Assembly: GCF_041902845.1 (NCBI RefSeq)
Contig: NZ_CP159486.1
Span: 1,302,001 to 1,366,000 of the forward strand
Length of the DNA stretch: 64,000 bases
Origin: Limibacterium fermenti
GTDB lineage: Bacteria > Bacteroidota > Bacteroidia > Bacteroidales > Dysgonomonadaceae
Direction: 5' to 3'
This document shows positions 1-8,620 of the stretch, piece by piece. The stretch's first letter is position 1. Every line of letters starts with the position of its first letter. The notes under the pieces are model-generated. The model was not told where the DNA came from. It searched no databases and saw nothing but the letters and a program-made list of their open reading frames with translations. Position numbers and translations under genes: made by a program.

Positions 1-720
1 CCCTTGGAAACCGTTTTAAATGCGGCGGATGACTGCGGAATACGCTTTTTTATCAGCAATGATTATTTCGGCGACTATAAAAATCCGTACTTTTTAATGA
101 CTGATCCGGAGATAGGGAAGTTGCGATTAAAGGGGATGAATGAAATCGCCGAAAAATATGCCCATCATCCCAGCTTTTACGGATGGTATTATCCGAATGA
201 AACAGGAATATCCGGGCATTATGACGATTTTTTTATCGATTATGTAAATACTTGTTCGGAAGAAGCGGCAAAACTGACGCCTAATGCCAAAACGTTGATC
301 GCTCCTTACGGAACAAGAAATGTGAAAGAAGATGCTAAGTATGTGAAACAGATCGAAATGCTGAATGTGAACTATATCGCTTATCAGGATGAAATAGGTG
401 TGGAGAAGACGCAGGTGGATGAAAGCGCCCGATTCTTCGAGCGTTTATATCGTCTTCATCAGAAGGCGTCCAGATCAAGTTTATGGGCTGACGTGGAAAT
501 ATTCCGGTTTGAAGGTGATGTATATCGGAGCGCATTGTTACCGGCTTCCTCCGAAAGGGTGATCCGGCAATTAGAGGCGGTTTCACCCTTTGTGGAGAAA
601 ATACTTGTTTATCAATATACAGGCCTTTTGAATGCTCCGGATAGTTTCGCTTTTGCCGGTCATCCGGACTCGGAGATTCTTTATAGGAAATTAACCGAAC
701 GCGGGTATCTAAATAGTTGA
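1..720 (+). CDS. DUF4434-like protein, 3' part (5' end outside window)
   Basis: About 239 residues are visible and the frame is open to the left edge, so this is the C-terminal part of a longer protein; the first in-frame start-like codon (TTG at 4) is probably internal. The fragment looks like the TIM-barrel DUF4434 family of Bacteroidota: a FFISNDYFGDY strand, then HHPSFYGWYYPNE, the kind of motif that carries an acidic residue at a barrel-strand end, followed by YIAYQDEIGV and WADVEIFRFEG segments. These proteins resemble glycoside hydrolases and are usually exported, but their substrate is not established. Any signal peptide would lie upstream of the window. Family assignment is by recalled motif resemblance; enzymatic activity is inference. 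Confidence 0.7.
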   Translation, partial: PLETVLNAADDCGIRFFISNDYFGDYKNPYFLMTDPEIGKLRLKGMNEIAEKYAHHPSFYGWYYPNETGISGHYDDFFIDYVNTCSEEAAKLTPNAKTLIAPYGTRNVKEDAKYVKQIEMLNVNYIAYQDEIGVEKTQVDESARFFERLYRLHQKASRSSLWADVEIFRFEGDVYRSALLPASSERVIRQLEAVSPFVEKILVYQYTGLLNAPDSFAFAGHPDSEILYRKLTERGYLNS

Positions 721-776
721 CATCATCGGTCTCTTTTTATTATCTTTGTAATTCTAATAATAAACAGGTTACAGCT

Positions 777-1004
777 ATGTCAAAAGTATCAGGTATAACA
801 ATAGAAAAAGACGCCGACGGTATCAGCCGTTATCTTCGTGTGGATTTGCATAAACACGGCAAAGCGTTAAAACCTTTCTTAAAAAAAGTGGGTCTGGAAA
901 ATGAAGTGGATAACTACGATCCCGAATTTGTCGCTAAAATTAAAAGAGCAGAGAAAGAAGAGTCTAAAAAAATAGATTTGGAAAAGTATGGAATTTCTCT
1001 TTAA
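777..1004 (+). CDS. Putative antitoxin of a YoeB-type module (DUF2683-like)
   Basis: A 75-residue, lysine- and glutamate-rich protein starting MSKVSGITIEKD. The ATG at 777 is preferred over an upstream in-frame start at 717 because the extra 20 residues are hydrophobic and low quality. A short beta-rich N-terminus with the phrase GISRYLRVDLHKHG is followed by a charged helical C-terminus. The next reading frame, which overlaps its end by 17 bp, encodes a YoeB-like toxin, so the likely role is to bind and neutralise that toxin and repress the pair. It has no recognisable YefM/Phd fold from sequence alone; the antitoxin role rests on position and on the recalled association of such small proteins with Txe/YoeB toxins in Bacteroidota. 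Confidence 0.6.
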   Translation: MSKVSGITIEKDADGISRYLRVDLHKHGKALKPFLKKVGLENEVDNYDPEFVAKIKRAEKEESKKIDLEKYGISL

Positions 1005-1253
1005 AGATACAGCCGAGCGTGATTTAGCTTATTGGACCGGAATAACCCATCTATCATAAAGAAAATAAACGCTCTGCTAGTCGATATGAAACAACATCCT
1101 TTCGAAGGCCTCGGAAAACCTGAACCTTTGAAAGGAGATTTAGGAAAATATTGGTCGCGACGTATAAATAAACAACATCGCATTGTTTATACGGTCGAAG
1201 ACAATAGTATCACGATCTATTCTTTAAAAGGACATTACGAAAAAATAAAATGA
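988..1253 (+). pseudogene. yoeB: YoeB/Txe-type mRNA interferase, frameshifted
   Basis: The frame starting at the ATG at 988 reads MEFLFKDTAERDLAYW, the canonical YoeB N-terminus, then runs into a stop near 1057. The remainder of the toxin lies in another frame from about 1035: RNNPSIIKKINALL, GLGKPEPLKG, YWSRRINKQHRIVY and the terminal HY, including the Glu, Arg and His positions expected for the ribosome-dependent RNase. A single missing base near 1036-1037 explains the shift. The two parts together give the normal length of about 85-88 residues. The gene overlaps its antitoxin and the ATG of the next gene. It is either a real inactivated toxin or an assembly error; the antitoxin upstream is intact. 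Confidence 0.75.
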
Positions 1254-2332
1254 ACAGAATTATCATTTTCTTCATCGGTCTTTTATTGCTATGCACATCG
1301 CGTATGGGTGCACAAACAATTTACTATACGGCCGATCAATTCCCGCTTATAGGCAAAACGTCGGAAGAAACGGAGACCCGGTATGAACGTCTGCCGGCTT
1401 ATTTAAAAGATATCTGCCGTCCTCCGGTATGGAATCTGGGTAAAAACACCTCCGGACTGGCCGTCCGCTTTCGATCAAACAGTACCTCGATCTCTGCAAA
1501 ATGGGAAGCTAGCGGAAACAATCAAATGAATCACATGACGGAAACCGGTATAAAAGGACTCGACCTCTATACCTGGATAGGAGACCATTGGCAACCCGTA
1601 AAAGCCGCTCTCCCTTCCGGGAAAAAGAATGAACAAACGATTATTTCGAATATGATACCGAGCGAACGCGAGTATCTATTGTATCTGCCGTTGTATGATG
1701 GTATTGTTTCTCTTGAGATTGGGATAGATTCTGCGGCATACATACAGAATCCCCGTCTGCCGTATCCTAAGACGGATCATCCGGTGCTTGTGTATGGTAC
1801 GAGCATCACGCAGGGTGGATGTGCCTCGCGTCCGGGAATGTCTTATACCAATATTCTGGAGAGGAAGTTGAATAGAGAGGTGATTAATTTGGGCTTCAGC
1901 GGAAATGGGCAACTCGATTATGAGATCGCCGAGTTGATGGCCTCCCGGAACGATGCTTCCGTATTTGTACTGGATTTTATTCCCAATGTCAATGCGCAGC
2001 AAATACGAGATAAAACGGCGCGTTTTTTTGCGATCTTACGGGAGAAGAACCCTCAGATCCCTATTTTATTTGTGGAGTCGGTTCTATTTACTCATATGCC
2101 GTATGACAAAACCATGCGCGAGACCGTTCTTGAAAAAAATCGTTTGCTGAAAGAAGAGTATCAAAAAATCAAAAAGCAGGGAGACAAGAATGTCTACTAT
2201 TTGGAAAGCAGTTCTCTCATCGGGACGGATGGCGAAAGCACGGTTGATGGCATTCATCTGACCGATTTAGGGTTCAGTCGTTTTGCCGTTATATTGGAAG
2301 ATAAGCTGACAGAAATCGTCTTTAAGAAATAA
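1250..2332 (+). CDS. SGNH/GDSL hydrolase with GxDLY N-terminal domain
   Basis: A 360-residue exported esterase-like protein. A signal peptide occupies about residues 1-21 and ends at GAQ. The N-terminal half contains KGLDLYTW (about 103-110), matching the GxDLY beta-sandwich domain typical of Bacteroidota. The C-terminal half is an SGNH hydrolase: VYGTSITQGG carries the nucleophile Ser185, GFSGNGQ gives the block II glycine/asparagine region, and VDGIHLTD provides the Asp333/His336 pair. Such enzymes remove acyl groups from carbohydrates in the periplasm or at the surface; the substrate here is unknown. The ATG overlaps the last codon of the broken YoeB gene by 4 bp, suggesting translational coupling or cotranscription. 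Confidence 0.85.
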   Translation: MNRIIIFFIGLLLLCTSRMGAQTIYYTADQFPLIGKTSEETETRYERLPAYLKDICRPPVWNLGKNTSGLAVRFRSNSTSISAKWEASGNNQMNHMTETGIKGLDLYTWIGDHWQPVKAALPSGKKNEQTIISNMIPSEREYLLYLPLYDGIVSLEIGIDSAAYIQNPRLPYPKTDHPVLVYGTSITQGGCASRPGMSYTNILERKLNREVINLGFSGNGQLDYEIAELMASRNDASVFVLDFIPNVNAQQIRDKTARFFAILREKNPQIPILFVESVLFTHMPYDKTMRETVLEKNRLLKEEYQKIKKQGDKNVYYLESSSLIGTDGESTVDGIHLTDLGFSRFAVILEDKLTEIVFKK

Positions 2333-2370
2333 TCCGGATTCTTGAATTTCTCTTCCGTTAAACGGTTCGT

Positions 2371-2418
2371 AAAAATATATATGTTCACGAAATCGAAATC
2401 CGTGAACATATTTTTTTA
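2371..2418 (+). terminator. Rho-independent-like terminator after the SGNH hydrolase
   Basis: Arms TATGTTCACG (2380-2389) and CGTGAACATA (2401-2410) pair perfectly over 10 bp with an 11-nt loop and are followed directly by seven T. It lies about 40 bp after the hydrolase stop codon. Confidence 0.7.
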
Positions 2419-2533
2419 TTAGTTGTTTTAAATGATGTATAAATGAGTGATTTGTGGAATTTTCTGATAATCAGACGATGCTGCTTGCTTACTCTCCTAT
2501 TAGAGTCTATTTAATTTATAAAATTTGTTTGCT

Positions 2534-2857
2534 ATGAGCGAAGAAAAAAATGTATTGGAATATGATGAAACGGAATCGGTGAAATTCATACAAGAGCATC
2601 TGCCGGAAGAAATGAAGAATACGTTTTCGGATGATGAAATCAACTATGTGGTCGATTTAATTTATGAATTTTATGAGGAAAAAGGATTTCTGGATGAAGA
2701 CGATGACCGGGAAGTCGAAATAGATGAAGATGAGTTGTTGGAATATGTATTAAAGAATGCACATAAAGACAAAATCCGGGAATATACGGATGAACAAATA
2801 GAAGCGATTGTCGCCGGGGAATTGGCATACTGCGATTCGCTCAATCTTTTCGATTAA
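2534..2857 (+). CDS. Small acidic conserved hypothetical protein
   Basis: A 107-residue protein starting MSEEKNVLEYDETES; the ATG at 2534 is chosen over a TTG three codons upstream. It is very acidic, with an EDDDREVEIDEDE stretch at about residues 60-72, and appears mainly helical, with no signal peptide or membrane segment, so it is probably cytosolic. No catalytic motif is visible. Similar short acidic proteins are widespread in Bacteroidales but I know no function. It sits between a terminator and an OmpA-type lipoprotein gene 69 bp downstream, so the two may be cotranscribed. Confidence 0.7.
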   Translation: MSEEKNVLEYDETESVKFIQEHLPEEMKNTFSDDEINYVVDLIYEFYEEKGFLDEDDDREVEIDEDELLEYVLKNAHKDKIREYTDEQIEAIVAGELAYCDSLNLFD

Positions 2858-2926
2858 TTCTATAGGGAGGATATAATAATCATTATATATAATTTATAAA
2901 TAACAAAACAAAACGTAACATTGACT

Positions 2927-3610
2927 ATGAAACAATTATCAAAATTATTTGCGATTACATTCATTGGCGGCTCCTTGATTTTATCGGGCTGCGGCAGTAT
3001 GAATAATACGGCTAAAGGAACAGGTATTGGTGCCGGGAGTGGCGCGGCTGTAGGAGCCGGAATCGGAGCCATTGCCGGAGGTGGTAGAGGCGCTGCCTGG
3101 GGAGCAGGTATCGGTGCTGTTGTAGGGGGAGCTGCCGGTGCGCTTATCGGTAACAAAATGGATAAACAGGCTGCTGAACTCGAACAGATTGAAGGCGCTC
3201 AAGTGGAAAAAATCAACGATGGTGAAGCCATTAAAGTGACTTTCGAATCGGGTATTTTGTTTGCTACCAATTCGAGCACGGTGAATCAGACATCGCGTAC
3301 TTCATTGGATAAATTTGCTGCTTCTTTGCAAAACAATCCCGATACGGATGTGAAGATCTATGGACACACCGATAGTACGGGTAGCGATGCGATCAACGAT
3401 CCGTTGTCGAAACGTCGTGCCGAATCGGTTTACAATTATCTGGTGTCAAAAGGCATTACCGGGGCTCGTATGGTAACGGAAGGCTATGGTTCTCAACAGC
3501 CTGTCGCCGATAATAATACGGTAGCGGGTAGAGCTCAAAACCGTCGCGTAGAGGTGTATATTCTGCCTAATACAAAAATGATCCAAGACGCTAAACAACA
3601 GGCCAAATAA
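2927..3610 (+). CDS. OmpA-family lipoprotein with glycine zipper
   Basis: A 227-residue envelope protein. The ATG at 2927 gives MKQLSKLFAITF followed by a lipobox ending SGC at about residue 24, so it should be lipidated. Residues about 34-75 form a glycine-zipper segment rich in GAGIGA repeats, which can insert into or oligomerise at membranes. The C-terminal domain (about 110-215) is OmpA-like: VKIYGHTDSTGSD, LSKRRAESVYNYL and GRAQNRRVEVYI are the peptidoglycan (diaminopimelate) binding motifs. The likely role is tethering the outer membrane to peptidoglycan. Both domains are complete. Confidence 0.9.
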   Translation: MKQLSKLFAITFIGGSLILSGCGSMNNTAKGTGIGAGSGAAVGAGIGAIAGGGRGAAWGAGIGAVVGGAAGALIGNKMDKQAAELEQIEGAQVEKINDGEAIKVTFESGILFATNSSTVNQTSRTSLDKFAASLQNNPDTDVKIYGHTDSTGSDAINDPLSKRRAESVYNYLVSKGITGARMVTEGYGSQQPVADNNTVAGRAQNRRVEVYILPNTKMIQDAKQQAK

Positions 3611-3638
3611 CAAGGATTATTTTTGAGAAGTATAAAAT

Positions 3639-3680
3639 AACTCGCATTAGCGGAAGTGAAATCCGGTAATGCGAGTTTTC
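3639..3680 (+). terminator. Terminator after the OmpA-like gene
   Basis: Arms at 3639-3653 and 3663-3677 pair over 15 bp with one mismatch (core AACTCGCATTA / TAATGCGAGTT), with a 9-nt loop and a short T run. Confidence 0.7.
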
Positions 3681-3698
3681 TACTGATATTATTTATAA

Positions 3699-4178
3699 AT
3701 GAGTAAGGTCGATTTAGATGTTGCCGGAAACAGTTCCAAAAGAGAGCGGTACGAAGTCCTATATGCTTCGATGAAAGCTTTGCTCGAATCCGAAAGGGAT
3801 GTGATCGCCAATATGGCGAATGTCGCGGCGGTGTTAAAAGAGCATTTCGGATTCTTTTGGGTCGGTTTTTATTTGGTGAAGGATACTGAATTGGTGTTAG
3901 GCCCTTTTCAGGGGCCGGTGGCTTGTACGCGCATCGCTTTTGGAAAAGGCGTTTGCGGAACGGCTTGGAAAGAACGGCGGACGGTTGTTGTGCCGGATGT
4001 GGAAGCCTTTCCTGGGCATATAGCCTGTAGCGCTCTTTCGCGCTCGGAAGTGGTTATACCCATTATGCACAAGGAAGAGGTCGTTGCCGTTTTGGATATC
4101 GATAGTGAGCAGCTTGATTTTTTTGATGAATCGGATGTCTTTTATTTAGAGAAGATGGTTTCTTTGCTTAATTTTTAA
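3699..4178 (+). CDS. msrC: Free methionine-(R)-sulfoxide reductase (GAF domain)
   Basis: A 159-residue single GAF-domain protein that matches the fRMsr family, which reduces free methionine-R-sulfoxide in the cytosol using thioredoxin. The diagnostic motifs are present: GPFQGPVACTRIAFGKGVCG with Cys76 and Cys86, and FPGHIACSALSRSEVVIP with Cys110, the three cysteines of the family mechanism. The conserved acidic LDIDSE motif that contacts the substrate is near residues 133-138. Length is normal for the family. The start at 3699 follows a terminator hairpin, so it has its own promoter. A tRNA operon promoter begins 10 bp after the stop codon. Confidence 0.9.
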   Translation: MSKVDLDVAGNSSKRERYEVLYASMKALLESERDVIANMANVAAVLKEHFGFFWVGFYLVKDTELVLGPFQGPVACTRIAFGKGVCGTAWKERRTVVVPDVEAFPGHIACSALSRSEVVIPIMHKEEVVAVLDIDSEQLDFFDESDVFYLEKMVSLLNF

Positions 4179-4187
4179 TCGGAATAT

Positions 4188-4218
4188 TTTGCAATCCCGA
4201 AATTCCGAATTATCTTTG
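4188..4218 (+). promoter_or_regulatory. Bacteroidota-type promoter of the tRNA cluster
   Basis: TTTG at 4188-4191 and TATCTTTG at 4211-4218 are separated by 19 nt, an exact match to the family's -33/-7 pattern. The first structured sequence downstream is the decayed tRNA copy at 4250, then tRNA-Gly. Confidence 0.7.
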
Positions 4219-4249
4219 TACTCCATTTTTGAGAAATATAGGTGAAAAC

Positions 4250-4307
4250 AACTTAGTCGGTAGAGCATACCCTTGCCCGAAAAGGATATAAAGATAACCT
4301 TGGCAAG
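4250..4307 (+). pseudogene. Decayed tRNA-Gly copy
   Basis: The sequence CTTAGTCGGTAGAGCA (4252-4267) is a slightly altered D-arm like that of the intact tRNA-Gly 90 bp downstream, and is followed by CCCTTGCC, corresponding to its anticodon arm with GCC. The T-arm and acceptor cannot be folded. CCTTGGCAAG (4298-4307) looks like an inverted or rearranged anticodon-arm piece. It lies directly after the cluster promoter. Confidence 0.5.
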
Positions 4308-4340
4308 AGTAGATAATTTTCGATAAAGGAAAAAAGTATT

Positions 4341-4416
<76 letters not shown>

Positions 4417-4464
4417 CAAGTTAAGGTAAGCGACAGAGGTCGCGTTTTTTATGAATTTAGTATT

Positions 4465-4548
4465 GCCCGGATGGCGGAATTGGTAGACGCGCTAGTTTCA
4501 GGGACTAGTGTTGGCAACGACGTGCAGGTTCGAGTCCTGTTCCGGGCA
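4465..4548 (+). tRNA. tRNA-Leu (CAG)
   Basis: A type II tRNA of 84 nt with a long variable arm (GTGTTGGCAACGACGTG region). Acceptor GCCCGGA pairs with TCCGGGC. The anticodon loop TTCAGGG gives CAG. The T-loop is GGTTCGAGTCC. CCA is not encoded (ACCC follows). Confidence 0.93.
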
Positions 4549-4568
4549 CCCTCGTTACGTTTGATAGG

Positions 4569-4651
4569 CGCAGGTGGTGAAATTGGTATACACGCTACTT
4601 TGAGGGGGTAGTGCCGGTTACGGCGTGTGAGTTCGAGTCTCATTCTGCGCA
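4569..4651 (+). tRNA. tRNA-Leu (GAG)
   Basis: A type II tRNA of 83 nt. Acceptor GCGCAGG pairs with TCTGCGC, including one G-T pair. The anticodon loop TTGAGGG gives GAG; a variable arm precedes the GAGTTCGAGTCTC T-arm. CCA is not encoded. Confidence 0.93.
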
Positions 4652-4689
4652 CTTTGCAAAAAAAACGACAGATAATCATTAACGAGAAA

Positions 4690-4722
4690 ACGGCTTGGGT
4701 TTGAGAATCCGAGCCGCTTGTT
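4690..4722 (+). terminator. Likely terminator of the tRNA cluster
   Basis: CGGCTTGG (4691-4698) and CCGAGCCG (4709-4716) form an 8-bp stem with one G-T pair, followed by a T-rich CTTGTTTTA. A second hairpin, CATCCTCGT / ACGAGGATG (4731-4754), lies just downstream without a T run. Confidence 0.5.
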
Positions 4723-4836
4723 TTATCGGACATCCTCGTGTTTTGACGAGGATGAGCGCAACCCGGTGGGTTTTGTCCTATTGAGGGGGAACAGGAATAA
4801 TGCGCCCGAAGGCCTTCGTCATTCTACTTTTTTTTG

Positions 4837-4844
4837 TACCTTTG
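4837..4844 (+). promoter_or_regulatory. pyrG promoter -7 element
   Basis: TACCTTTG lies 40 bp before the pyrG start and fits the TAnnTTTG consensus. I see no clear TTTG at the expected -33 spacing. Confidence 0.5.
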
Positions 4845-4883
4845 TGGCTTTAAAAATCAAACATACATAATATTCGCAGTACA

Positions 4884-6494
4884 GTGGCTGATACAAAATA
4901 CATATTCGTGACAGGCGGTGTGGTTTCCTCTTTGGGGAAAGGAATCATCGCCGCTTCTTTAGGCAAATTACTCCAATCGAGAGGTTATAAAGTAACGATT
5001 CAAAAGTTCGATCCTTATATCAATGTCGATCCCGGAACGCTGAATCCGTATGAACACGGGGAATGCTACGTGACGGTTGACGGGCATGAGGCCGACCTCG
5101 ACCTGGGGCATTATGAACGCTTTCTGAACATACAGACTACCCGGGCCAATAATATCACTACCGGACGGATCTATCAGAGTGTGATTGAGAAAGAGCGGCG
5201 AGGTGATTATTTGGGCAAAACCGTGCAGGTGATACCCCATATTACCGATGAGATAAAGCGAAATGTAAAACAACTCGGCATTAAAAACAAGTTCGATTTC
5301 GTGATTACCGAAATAGGCGGAACCGTGGGTGATATCGAATCGACTCCCTTTCTCGAAGCGGTTCGTCAGTTGCGGTGGGAGTTGGGACGCAGTTGCTTTT
5401 GCGTGCATCTCACTTACGTTCCCTACATTGCTGCGGCCGGAGAAGTCAAAACCAAACCCACGCAACATTCCGTAAAAGAATTGCAATCCCTCGGTATTCA
5501 GCCCGATATGCTTGTGTTGCGTACCGAGAGAAGACTGAACAACGAACTATTGCATAAAGTCGCATTGTTTTGTAATGTGGAGCTTTCTGCGGTCATGCAG
5601 TCGGTGGATGTATCGACTATCTACGAAGTACCCATCATGATGCAAAAGCAAGGCATGGACGAGGTGGTGCTTCGGAAAATGAATATGCCCGTCGGCAGCG
5701 ACTCTGATATGGAACAATGGAATGCTTTTTTGCAGAAACGCAAAGAAGCCAAGAAAGAAGTCTGCATAAAGTTAGTAGGAAAGTATGCCGAATTGCCCGA
5801 TGCGTATAAATCAATTACCGAGGCATTGTCGCAAGCAGCGATTTATAATAACCGCAAGTTGGTGTTGGATGTCTGCCATTCCGAAAAATTAGATGAAAAT
5901 AATGTGGTCGATACGCTGAAGGATGCGGATGGCATAGTTATTGCACCGGGATTCGGGCAGCGGGGCATTGAGGGCAAGTTTGTCGCATTGAAATATGCAC
6001 GCGAACAGGATATCCCGACATTCGGTATCTGCTTGGGGATGCAGTGTATGGTGATTGAATATGCTCGCGACGTACTGGGCCTTACCGGTGCGAACTCCAC
6101 CGAAATGGATCCGTTGGCCGAAGATAAGGTCATCGATTTGATGGAAGAACAAAAACATATCACCAATATGGGCGGTTCTATGCGTCTGGGGGCGTATGAG
6201 TGTACGTTGAAAAAAGGTTCTTTGGCCTATAAAGCCTATGGAAAGATAAAGATAGAGGAACGTCATCGCCATCGTTATGAGTTTAATAATGAATATAAAG
6301 GCCGGCTTGAAGATGCCGGAATGAAATGTACCGGTATCAATCCCGAGTCGGAATTGGTGGAAATCGTAGAAGTCCCGGCACTTCGCTGGTTCCTCGGAAC
6401 GCAATTCCATCCCGAATACAATAGTACGGTGTTGTCTCCCAATCCATTGTTTATGAGTTTTATGGAGGCCGCATCTCACACAAAAGATAAATAA
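4884..6494 (+). CDS. pyrG: CTP synthase
   Basis: A 536-residue enzyme converting UTP, ATP and glutamine (or ammonia) to CTP, the last step of pyrimidine nucleotide synthesis, in the cytosol. The synthetase domain opens with KYIFVTGGVVSSLGKG, the phosphate-binding loop; DPYINVDPGTLNP and the EIGGTVGDIES motif follow. The C-terminal glutaminase domain has Cys383 in FGICLGMQ and the FHPEYNS His-Glu pair. The start is GTG at 4884 because it gives the family's normal MADTKYIF N-terminus. Full length and intact. yidC follows 57 bp later in the same direction, so the pair may be an operon. Confidence 0.97.
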   Translation: MADTKYIFVTGGVVSSLGKGIIAASLGKLLQSRGYKVTIQKFDPYINVDPGTLNPYEHGECYVTVDGHEADLDLGHYERFLNIQTTRANNITTGRIYQSVIEKERRGDYLGKTVQVIPHITDEIKRNVKQLGIKNKFDFVITEIGGTVGDIESTPFLEAVRQLRWELGRSCFCVHLTYVPYIAAAGEVKTKPTQHSVKELQSLGIQPDMLVLRTERRLNNELLHKVALFCNVELSAVMQSVDVSTIYEVPIMMQKQGMDEVVLRKMNMPVGSDSDMEQWNAFLQKRKEAKKEVCIKLVGKYAELPDAYKSITEALSQAAIYNNRKLVLDVCHSEKLDENNVVDTLKDADGIVIAPGFGQRGIEGKFVALKYAREQDIPTFGICLGMQCMVIEYARDVLGLTGANSTEMDPLAEDKVIDLMEEQKHITNMGGSMRLGAYECTLKKGSLAYKAYGKIKIEERHRHRYEFNNEYKGRLEDAGMKCTGINPESELVEIVEVPALRWFLGTQFHPEYNSTVLSPNPLFMSFMEAASHTKDK

Positions 6495-6551
6495 TACGAA
6501 AGTAGTTTGAAATACTAAGAGGGTGGTCTTGCTCTCTATCATGTTGAAAGA

Positions 6552-8549
6552 ATGGATAAAAATACAATTATTGGATTACTCCTTATTGCCGCCGTTGTCA
6601 TCGTTTTTTCTATTTACAATAGGCCTGATCAGGAACAACTCGCACAACAGCGTAGGATACAGGACTCGATTGCGCGTGTAGATGCACAGCGGACAGCGCT
6701 CGAGGCGGAACAGAACCGTTCTCTCGATACCCTCGAAGAGAACACGCCCCGGCAAGATAATGTGCGAAGTTTTTTCAGCGCCGCTACACCGCAGGGGGCT
6801 TCAGCCGATACGTTGGCCGCCGTGAACGTCGCGGCACAGGAAAGTCCCTCCGATAGTCTTGCGGAGACTTCTTTCGATGCGGTCTCAAAGGATTTTGTGA
6901 CGCTCGAAAATGATAAGATACGATTGCAGATTAATCCCAAAGGGGGAGCGATCGAGTCGGTGCAAATGAAAGAGCATAAGAAATACGACAAGACCGATCT
7001 CTTTCTGTTTGAAGGAGATGAAGCGCGTTTCAACCTCGAGCTCTATAACCGCCAAAGTATAAGGCTTTCCACGGAAGATCAGGTGTTTACGCCTTTGGTT
7101 GCAGCCGATGGAAAATCGGTCACGATGCGATTGGCGTATTCTTCGAAGCAATATCTCGATTTCGTATACTCGCTTTCGGATGACGATTATATGATGAATT
7201 TCGATATCCGCCTGGTGGGTATGAGCGGCGGATTGCATTCCGAGAGTCTGTCGAATTTCAAATTGAATTGGGAGCAAAAAATGCGTCAACAGGAGCGGGG
7301 ACGGACATTCGAAGAACGTTTTGCGCGTATTCACTATAAGTATTACAAACAGGATGTCGTCCGGATGAGCGAATCGAAAAAAGAGGAAAAAGAGATTTCC
7401 GAACCTCTGAAATGGTTTGCTTTTAAAGATCAGTTCTTCTCGTCGGTCATCATCGCCGATCAACCGTTCAGCAATGCAATCCTCTCGTCCCAAGTCCTTT
7501 CCGACCCCGATTATATCAAAGATTATAAGGCCGAAGTGTTGGTGCCGGTTACGGCAAGCGCCGACGGCGATGAATTTACGGCCGGATTCCATTACTATTT
7601 CGGGCCGGTGCATTACAACACCCTCAAAGGCTATGATAAAGACATAAAAGACAAGGCCGATAAGCTGGAACTGGAAGAGTTGGTATATCTCGGATACCGA
7701 TGGTTGAGTTGGGTGAATAAATGGTTTGTCATACCCGTCTTCAACTTCTTCCTGTCGTTGAATTGGAGCATGGGACTTATTATCCTTATCCTCACCCTGA
7801 TGGTGAAACTCATTACTTCGCCGTTGACGTATAAATCGTACATGTCGTCGGCAAAAATGCGCGTGCTGCGGCCCCAGATACAGGAGCTGGAAAAGAAATA
7901 TCCCGGTAAAGACCAAGACGTCATGATGAAGCGTCAGCAGGCAACCATGCAACTATACAATCAGGCGGGAGTGAATCCGATGAGCGGCTGTTTGCCCATG
8001 CTCATCCAAATGCCGGTGTTGCTGGCCTTGTTTTTCTTTTTCCCTTCGGCTATCGAATTGCGTCAGCAGAGTTTTCTATGGGCCGATGACTTGTCGACCT
8101 ACGACCATATCATTTCGTGGAGCGGCAATATTCCTTTGATAACGCGCTTCCTGGGAAATCATATCAGTTTGTTTTGTATATTGATGACGGTTACGAATAT
8201 CATTTATACCCGTTTTAATATGGCGGCTACCGACACGGGTCAACAGCAAATGCCCGGCATGAAAGCGATGCCCTATTTCATGTCCGCCTTCATGTTCTTC
8301 TTCTTAAATTCATATCCTTCCGGTTTGAATTACTATTATTTCCTTTCGACGCTGATGACGATTGTCATTACCTTATCTTTCCGTCAATTTATTAACGAAG
8401 ATAAGTTGTTGGCGCGACTCGAAGCGAACAAGAAAAAGCCGAAAAAGAAATCGGGTTTCATGGCGCGGCTCGAAGAAGCGCAGAAGATGCAGGAAAAGCA
8501 GGCGCGCGAGAACGCCAAACAAAACGCCAAACGGAATTATCGCCGTTAA
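6552..8549 (+). CDS. yidC: Membrane protein insertase YidC
   Basis: A 665-residue inner-membrane protein that inserts and folds membrane proteins with or without SecYEG. Residues about 4-20 form the first membrane anchor (TIIGLLLIAAVVIVFSIY). A long periplasmic beta-sandwich domain follows (about 110-370), then the conserved insertase core, with SWGVNKWFVIPVFNFF-like entry sequence at about 385-400 and further helices to about 610. The GVNPMSGCLPMLIQMPVLLALFFFF stretch is the family signature. The tail is strongly basic (KKKPKKKSGF and beyond), as expected for ribosome contact. Length fits Bacteroidota YidC with the large periplasmic domain. Confidence 0.96.
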   Translation: MDKNTIIGLLLIAAVVIVFSIYNRPDQEQLAQQRRIQDSIARVDAQRTALEAEQNRSLDTLEENTPRQDNVRSFFSAATPQGASADTLAAVNVAAQESPSDSLAETSFDAVSKDFVTLENDKIRLQINPKGGAIESVQMKEHKKYDKTDLFLFEGDEARFNLELYNRQSIRLSTEDQVFTPLVAADGKSVTMRLAYSSKQYLDFVYSLSDDDYMMNFDIRLVGMSGGLHSESLSNFKLNWEQKMRQQERGRTFEERFARIHYKYYKQDVVRMSESKKEEKEISEPLKWFAFKDQFFSSVIIADQPFSNAILSSQVLSDPDYIKDYKAEVLVPVTASADGDEFTAGFHYYFGPVHYNTLKGYDKDIKDKADKLELEELVYLGYRWLSWVNKWFVIPVFNFFLSLNWSMGLIILILTLMVKLITSPLTYKSYMSSAKMRVLRPQIQELEKKYPGKDQDVMMKRQQATMQLYNQAGVNPMSGCLPMLIQMPVLLALFFFFPSAIELRQQSFLWADDLSTYDHIISWSGNIPLITRFLGNHISLFCILMTVTNIIYTRFNMAATDTGQQQMPGMKAMPYFMSAFMFFFLNSYPSGLNYYYFLSTLMTIVITLSFRQFINEDKLLARLEANKKKPKKKSGFMARLEEAQKMQEKQARENAKQNAKRNYRR

Positions 8550-8620
8550 TAGAGGATCGCGACACCCTTTTTCCGTCAACCCGTTCGGAGCGGTCAGGCG
8601 GGGGAGTTATCGATCGATGC

